Shown here in pieces: positions 15,760 through 19,030 of a stretch of 19,030 nt of DNA. Origin of the DNA: UBA3700 sp963592135 (GTDB taxonomy: Bacteria; Bacillota; Clostridia; Christensenellales; UBA3700); the NCBI GenBank assembly GCA_963592135.1, contig CAVAVP010000017.1, positions 1-19,030 on the forward strand, read 5' to 3'. The notes beneath the pieces were generated by a model. The model did not search any database, was not told where the DNA came from, and was given only the letters and a program-made list of their open reading frames with translations. Numbering within the stretch: the first letter of the stretch is position 1; every line of letters starts with the position of its first letter. The translations under genes and the position numbers were made by a program.

Positions 15760-15775
15760 GTGTGCGCGTGCGTAT
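15760..15775. other. 16-nt alternating purine-pyrimidine tract upstream of proS
   Basis: GTGTGCGCGTGCGTAT alternates purine and pyrimidine without a break and is CpG-rich. It sits just upstream of the -35 box of proS, and a shorter tract, TGTGCGTA (15790-15797), lies in the promoter spacer. Confidence 0.7.
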
Positions 15776-15779
15776 TTAC

Positions 15780-15808
15780 TTGTTATATTTGTGCGTAAGT
15801 GTTATTAT
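15780..15808 (+). promoter_or_regulatory. Promoter of proS
   Basis: TTGTTA (15780-15785) and TATTAT (15803-15808) are 17 nt apart, with TG at 15800-15801 giving an extended -10. The leader to the ATG is under 30 nt, so there is no room for a T-box. Confidence 0.65.
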
Positions 15809-15836
15809 TAACAAAGATTAAAAGAGAGGTATAACT

Positions 15837-17558
15837 ATGTTATTAAGCAAATTATGTTGCGAAAGAACAAAAGAAGCTCCAAGCGATGCTTCTATTAAGA
15901 GTCATATTTTATTGGCAAGAGCTGGATATATTAAGCAAGTTGCAAATGGTATATATTCAATGACAATGCCATGCCAAAAAATGAGTCAAAGAATTCAAAA
16001 GATTATTAGAGAAGAAATGGATGCTGTTGATGGACAGGAAGTTTTATTCCCAGTAGTTATGCCGCGTGAATTATGGGAATCATCAGGAAGATACACAAGT
16101 ATCGGAGCCGAAATGGTTAGATTTAAAGATAGAAAGAATGCAGACATGTTGTTAGGTATGACACATGAGGAAGCTGCGGTTCATATGGCTAATCATACAA
16201 TATCTAGCTACACACAATTGCCATTTATGATTTATCAAATTCAAACTAAATTTAGAGACGAAGCAAGAGCTAGAGGTGGATTAATTAGAGTTAGAGAATT
16301 CACTATGAAAGATGCTTATTCATTCCATGCAACAAAAGAAGATTTGGAAGATTACTACATGAAAGTGCATAAGGCTTATCGAAACATCTTTAGAAGAGTA
16401 GGAATGAAAAGATTTATTGATGTTAAGTCTGACTCAGGAATGATGGGTGGCTCTGTTGCACATGAATTTATGTTATTAACAGAGGTTGGTGAAGATTCTA
16501 TTGTTTTATGTAATGATTGCGATTATAGAGCAAATATGGAAGTTGCAACAAGTGTTATAGATAAACCAGAATTCGTAGATAAGCCATTAGAGATGATAGA
16601 TACAGGTGAAGATCACACAATTGAAGATGTATGCAAAAGATTAGGAATAAGTCCAAAGCAAACAGGAAAGGCTGTTGTATATGCTGTAAGAGGAGATCAA
16701 GAACAAGTTGTTATAGCTTTTGTTAGAGGTGATTTAGAAGTCAATGAAGCGAAATTAAAGAAATCTATACTAAAGGATATTGTTCCATATGATGGTGGAG
16801 TATCTGACACTATTGCTTGTGGAAATATAGGACCAAAGGGATTAGATTCAAAGATAATGGTTGTTTTAGATAATTCTTTAAAGGGTTTAAAAAACATTGT
16901 TGTTGGAGCAAATAAACCAGGTTACCATTATGTTGGATTTAATGCAGAAAGAGATTTAGAAAATCCACAATTTGCAGATATTTCAAAGGTAAAAGAAAGC
17001 GATACATGTCCTTGTTGTGGTGGAAAATTAAGAATAGAAAATGGTATAGAGATAGGCAATATTTTCCAATTAGGAACTAAATATACAAAATCTATGGGAA
17101 TGACGGTAACAGGTGCTGATGGACAACCATTTAATCCTATTATGGGCTGTTATGGCATTGGTGTAGGAAGAGCTATAGCATCCATTGCTCAAGAATCAAA
17201 TGATGAAAATGGTTTAATTATTCCTATGTCAGTTGCTCCATGGCAAGCTCATTTATGTGTTTTAAGACAAGATGATCCAATTGTTTCTGAAAAAGCTAAT
17301 AAATTATATAAAAGTTTAGAAGAAAGTAAGATTGATGTATTGATGGATGATAGAAATTGTGGAGCAGGAGTTAAATTTAAAGATGCTGATTTGATGGGAA
17401 TGCCTATAAGATTAGTAATATCTCCAAAAACATTAGAAAACAATGAAATTGAAGTAACAATTCGTGCTACAAAAGAAAGTTTCAGAATACCATTTGATGG
17501 TGCAGTTGAAAAGATTCAATCAATGATTGATGAAATGATGGAACCTTACAAAAAATAA
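15837..17558 (+). CDS. proS: Prolyl-tRNA synthetase, bacterial type with editing domain
   Basis: This class II synthetase charges tRNA-Pro with proline. At 573 residues it matches the bacterial-type ProRS. Landmarks: the TPTxE-like LLGMTHEEA (106-113), motif 2 as TKFRDEARARGGLIRVREF (137-155) followed by MKDAYSFH, and motif 3 as MGCYGIGVGRAIASI (436-450). Between motifs 2 and 3 an insertion (about 225-405) matches the YbaK-like editing domain (KQTGKAVVYAV, FVRGDLEVNEAKL), which hydrolyses mischarged alanyl-tRNA-Pro. It is bordered by CNDC (225-228) and CPCCGG (391-396). The anticodon-binding domain is C-terminal, opening MSVAPWQAHL. AGAGAGG (15823-15829) precedes the ATG by 7 nt. It is a single-gene unit with its own promoter and terminator. 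Confidence 0.97.
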   Translation: MLLSKLCCERTKEAPSDASIKSHILLARAGYIKQVANGIYSMTMPCQKMSQRIQKIIREEMDAVDGQEVLFPVVMPRELWESSGRYTSIGAEMVRFKDRKNADMLLGMTHEEAAVHMANHTISSYTQLPFMIYQIQTKFRDEARARGGLIRVREFTMKDAYSFHATKEDLEDYYMKVHKAYRNIFRRVGMKRFIDVKSDSGMMGGSVAHEFMLLTEVGEDSIVLCNDCDYRANMEVATSVIDKPEFVDKPLEMIDTGEDHTIEDVCKRLGISPKQTGKAVVYAVRGDQEQVVIAFVRGDLEVNEAKLKKSILKDIVPYDGGVSDTIACGNIGPKGLDSKIMVVLDNSLKGLKNIVVGANKPGYHYVGFNAERDLENPQFADISKVKESDTCPCCGGKLRIENGIEIGNIFQLGTKYTKSMGMTVTGADGQPFNPIMGCYGIGVGRAIASIAQESNDENGLIIPMSVAPWQAHLCVLRQDDPIVSEKANKLYKSLEESKIDVLMDDRNCGAGVKFKDADLMGMPIRLVISPKTLENNEIEVTIRATKESFRIPFDGAVEKIQSMIDEMMEPYKK

Positions 17559-17581
17559 AATAAAGCAAAATAAATAATTTA

Positions 17582-17608
17582 GGGTCTCAATTGAGACCCC
17601 ATTTTTTT
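17582..17608 (+). terminator. Intrinsic terminator after proS
   Basis: GGGTCTC (17582-17588) pairs with GAGACCC (17593-17599) around AATT, then CA and seven T. It lies between the converging proS and luxS genes. On the minus strand the T-run is poor, so it mainly serves proS. Confidence 0.9.
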
Positions 17609-17641
17609 ATAGGAATAATATTAATAATTTATTGCACACTT

Positions 17642-18067
17642 TTATTGTTTTAATACTTTTAAATAATCTTCAATATTTTTTTTTGCTTGTTTTAAATCGT
17701 GATCAAGATAATTTCCACATTGTTTTTTTTCTGATCCGGGAACATAATCTAATTCTAAGCACTTTTCAAAACACTTTATTGTCATTTCTTTTGCTTCATT
17801 TTCTTGTATTCCAAATAAAAGTAAATAACATCCTGTTCTACAGCCCATAGGCCCAAAATAAACTACATTATCCTTTATTTCACTATTTCTTATAACAGTT
17901 GCAAATAAATGCTCTATAGAATGAATAGATGCATAAGAAAGGTAATCTCCTCCATTAGGTTTTTTGAATCTTAAATCGTATGTGTATACGTTATGTGCTT
18001 CACCTAAACAATAAAAACCAGGTGTTAATTTGTCATGATCTAAAGTAAAAGATTTTATATTATCCAT
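17642..18067 (-). CDS. luxS: S-ribosylhomocysteine lyase
   Basis: LuxS cleaves S-ribosylhomocysteine to homocysteine and DPD, the precursor of autoinducer-2. At 141 residues it is slightly shorter than typical LuxS (about 150-160). The metal site is complete: H49, E52 and H53 in ASIHSIEH, and C117 in KKQCGNY. The catalytic C76 lies in VYFGPMGCRTG. The start fits SFTLDHDKLTPGFY, the usual LuxS opening, with an AGGAG site about 6 nt before it. The homocysteine product is the substrate of the MetH encoded upstream in this window, so the two complete the activated-methyl cycle. No mtnN/pfs gene is seen nearby. It is convergent with proS and divergent from the response regulator. Quorum signalling through AI-2 is possible, but no AI-2 receptor is visible here. 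Confidence 0.95.
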   Translation of the reverse strand: MDNIKSFTLDHDKLTPGFYCLGEAHNVYTYDLRFKKPNGGDYLSYASIHSIEHLFATVIRNSEIKDNVVYFGPMGCRTGCYLLLFGIQENEAKEMTIKCFEKCLELDYVPGSEKKQCGNYLDHDLKQAKKNIEDYLKVLKQ

Positions 18068-18088
18068 AAGACTCTCCTATATTTTCTA

Positions 18089-18121
18089 GATAATATTATC
18101 ATTTAGTTAGAAATTATTCAA
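18089..18121 (-). promoter_or_regulatory. luxS promoter overlapping a perfect 12-nt palindrome
   Basis: On the minus strand TTGAAT (18116-18121) and TAATAT (18093-18098) are 17 nt apart, with TG giving an extended -10. The palindrome GATAATATTATC (18089-18100) covers the -10 box and could be an operator, although it may be chance in AT-rich DNA. Confidence 0.5.
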
Positions 18122-18161
18122 GTAATGGTGGCAAAAAGTAAGTCATATTTGGCAATGCACA

Positions 18162-18190
18162 TTGACACTAAAATTATATTAAATTATAAT
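18162..18190 (+). promoter_or_regulatory. Consensus sigma-A-type promoter of the response regulator
   Basis: A perfect TTGACA (18162-18167) and a perfect TATAAT (18185-18190) have an exact 17-nt spacer. This is the best-matching promoter in the window and lies 25 nt before the ATG. It predicts strong basal transcription. Confidence 0.8.
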
Positions 18191-18214
18191 TATTATATCA
18201 AAGAGGGGAATTAT

Positions 18215-18937
18215 ATGATAAATATTGCGGTATGCGATGATGAAATACTAGAACTAAAAAAGACTACTTCCTTATTAAAAGAATATTCTCAAGAACATAA
18301 AAATATTCAATTCAATGTTGAAACATTCCAAAAACCTTTGGAATTAATTGATTATATTAATAAAAAAGGTGTCTTTGATGTTTATATCTTAGATATTTTA
18401 ATGGATGGCGTAAAAGGTATAGATATTGCAGAAGAAATAAGATCAAAAGGAAATAATAGTGAAATAATATTTGTTACAAATTCAAAAGAATATGCTGTTG
18501 ATGCCTTTGCTTTAAATGCAGCACATTATTTAACTAAACCTTGTTCAAAAGAAAAGCTTGATGAGGCTTTAAATAGAGTGGTTGAAAAAATAGAAGAAAG
18601 AGGAAAAGAATTTATTGTTAGAAACACCTCGGATGGATTAATGAAAATTAATTTAAATGATTTTGTTTATTCAGAGTCATCAGGTCATTACCAATATGTT
18701 CATTTAAATAGTGGTGTTTGTTTAAAAATCAGAAGTAAAACGAGTGAACTTTGGGAGGATTTAAAAAGTTATAAAAGATTCTTACAACCTCACAGTGGAT
18801 ATATTGTAAATATGGATTACGTAAAGAATATAACATCATTTGGCGTTAGCATGGAAAGGATAGATATTCCAATTTCGAAAAATACATATAACTCTATAAA
18901 GAAAATTTATTTAGATTACACGTTTAATAAGGGTTAA
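18215..18937 (+). CDS. LytTR-type response regulator
   Basis: A 240-residue two-component response regulator. The ATG at 18215 is chosen because GAGGGG (18203-18208) lies 6 nt upstream and the receiver domain starts at once (MINIAVCDDE); the open frame extends 30 codons further back without a credible start. The receiver domain (about 1-122) has D8/D9, phosphoacceptor D60 in VYILDILMDG, T88 and K108 in LTKPC. The LytTR DNA-binding domain (about 132-236) includes FIVRNTSDGLMKI, YSESSGHYQYVHL, and FLQPHSGYIVNMDYVKNI. Members such as AgrA and VirR typically control peptide-pheromone, bacteriocin or surface genes. The next start lies 1 nt after its stop, so it leads an operon, probably with its sensor kinase. 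Divergent luxS is adjacent, but regulation of it is not shown. Confidence 0.93.
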   Translation: MINIAVCDDEILELKKTTSLLKEYSQEHKNIQFNVETFQKPLELIDYINKKGVFDVYILDILMDGVKGIDIAEEIRSKGNNSEIIFVTNSKEYAVDAFALNAAHYLTKPCSKEKLDEALNRVVEKIEERGKEFIVRNTSDGLMKINLNDFVYSESSGHYQYVHLNSGVCLKIRSKTSELWEDLKSYKRFLQPHSGYIVNMDYVKNITSFGVSMERIDIPISKNTYNSIKKIYLDYTFNKG

Positions 18938-18938
18938 A

Positions 18939-19030
18939 ATGGATAGTGCAAGTGTTGGTAATATAATTCTAAATGTAGTTAGTTGTATAGGAACTTTAGT
19001 TCTTGGGTGGTGTCCTATAGAGTCTAAGCG
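18939..19030 (+). CDS. N-terminus of a following gene, possible sensor kinase (partial)
   Basis: An ATG one nucleotide after the response regulator stop opens a frame that runs off the window: MDSASVGNIILNVVSCIGTL and then a further ten codons with VLGWCPIESK. The first 25 or so residues are hydrophobic and look like a membrane helix. A gene starting this close after a LytTR regulator is usually a GHKL histidine kinase of the AgrC type. That is inference from context, since no kinase motif is in view. Confidence 0.55.
   Translation, partial: MDSASVGNIILNVVSCIGTLVLGWCPIESK

Noticed and set aside
15737..15836. T-box leader before proS
   Set aside because: The predicted promoter leaves under 30 nt of leader, and no T-box core or antiterminator is visible.
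18125..18214. Upstream extension of the response regulator by 30 codons from GTG 18125
   Set aside because: It would cross the consensus promoter and its own ribosome site; the receiver domain starts at 18215.

Overview
The window is strongly AT-rich by eye. It uses AGA for most arginines, TGG for tryptophan, and ordinary stop codons including TGA. Many genes have good GGAGG-type ribosome binding sites, and intrinsic terminators are plentiful. Together with luxS, a LytTR response regulator, a lipobox lipoprotein, and methionine synthase split into two genes, this points to a low-G+C Gram-positive bacterium (Bacillota). A Clostridia-like gut or anaerobic lineage is likely, but that placement is inference.

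Layout. (1) 1-3924: the tail of an upstream gene, then a tight three-gene methionine/one-carbon operon: metF, a separate MetH reactivation-domain gene, and a MetH core (homocysteine, folate and B12 domains). Start and stop codons overlap at both junctions. (2) 3928-6230: a second operon with an Lrp/AsnC regulator, a class I/II aminotransferase and a cyclophilin, closed by a terminator. (3) 6240-8110: an accessory-looking patch. It has an unexplained intergenic stretch, a leftward yqeY-like gene, a leftward Xre-type regulator, and a rightward membrane-protein gene. That last gene uses CGN arginine codons unlike its neighbours and is broken by a one-base frameshift. (4) 8343-11870: a very large surface lipoprotein built from fibronectin-III-like repeats, a Tyr-Tyr-rich repeat region and a GLUG-type beta-helix region. 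(5) 11906-13784: a HAD phosphatase and an iron-dependent alcohol dehydrogenase, 1 nt apart. (6) 13880-15691: an unusual fusion of a GtrA-like four-helix membrane domain, a long Glu-rich linker and two DUF1508/YegP-like modules. (7) 15837-17558: proS. (8) 17642-19030: leftward luxS, then divergently a LytTR response regulator and the first codons of a probable partner gene.

How the genes connect. LuxS makes homocysteine (and the AI-2 precursor DPD) from S-ribosylhomocysteine. MetF supplies 5-methyl-THF, and MetH joins the two to make methionine, so most of an activated-methyl cycle is present, though luxS is some 14 kb from the met operon. The Lrp regulator and aminotransferase suggest amino-acid-responsive control.

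The most unusual observations are: (a) CpG-rich alternating purine-pyrimidine tracts recurring in the gene-start regions of an AT-rich genome, several of them inside promoter spacers; (b) a near-identical 18-nt element at both the metF and lrp promoters; (c) the GtrA/DUF1508 fusion; (d) the mosaic lipoprotein; and (e) the transferred, frameshifted membrane-protein gene with a near-perfect palindrome at its promoter.
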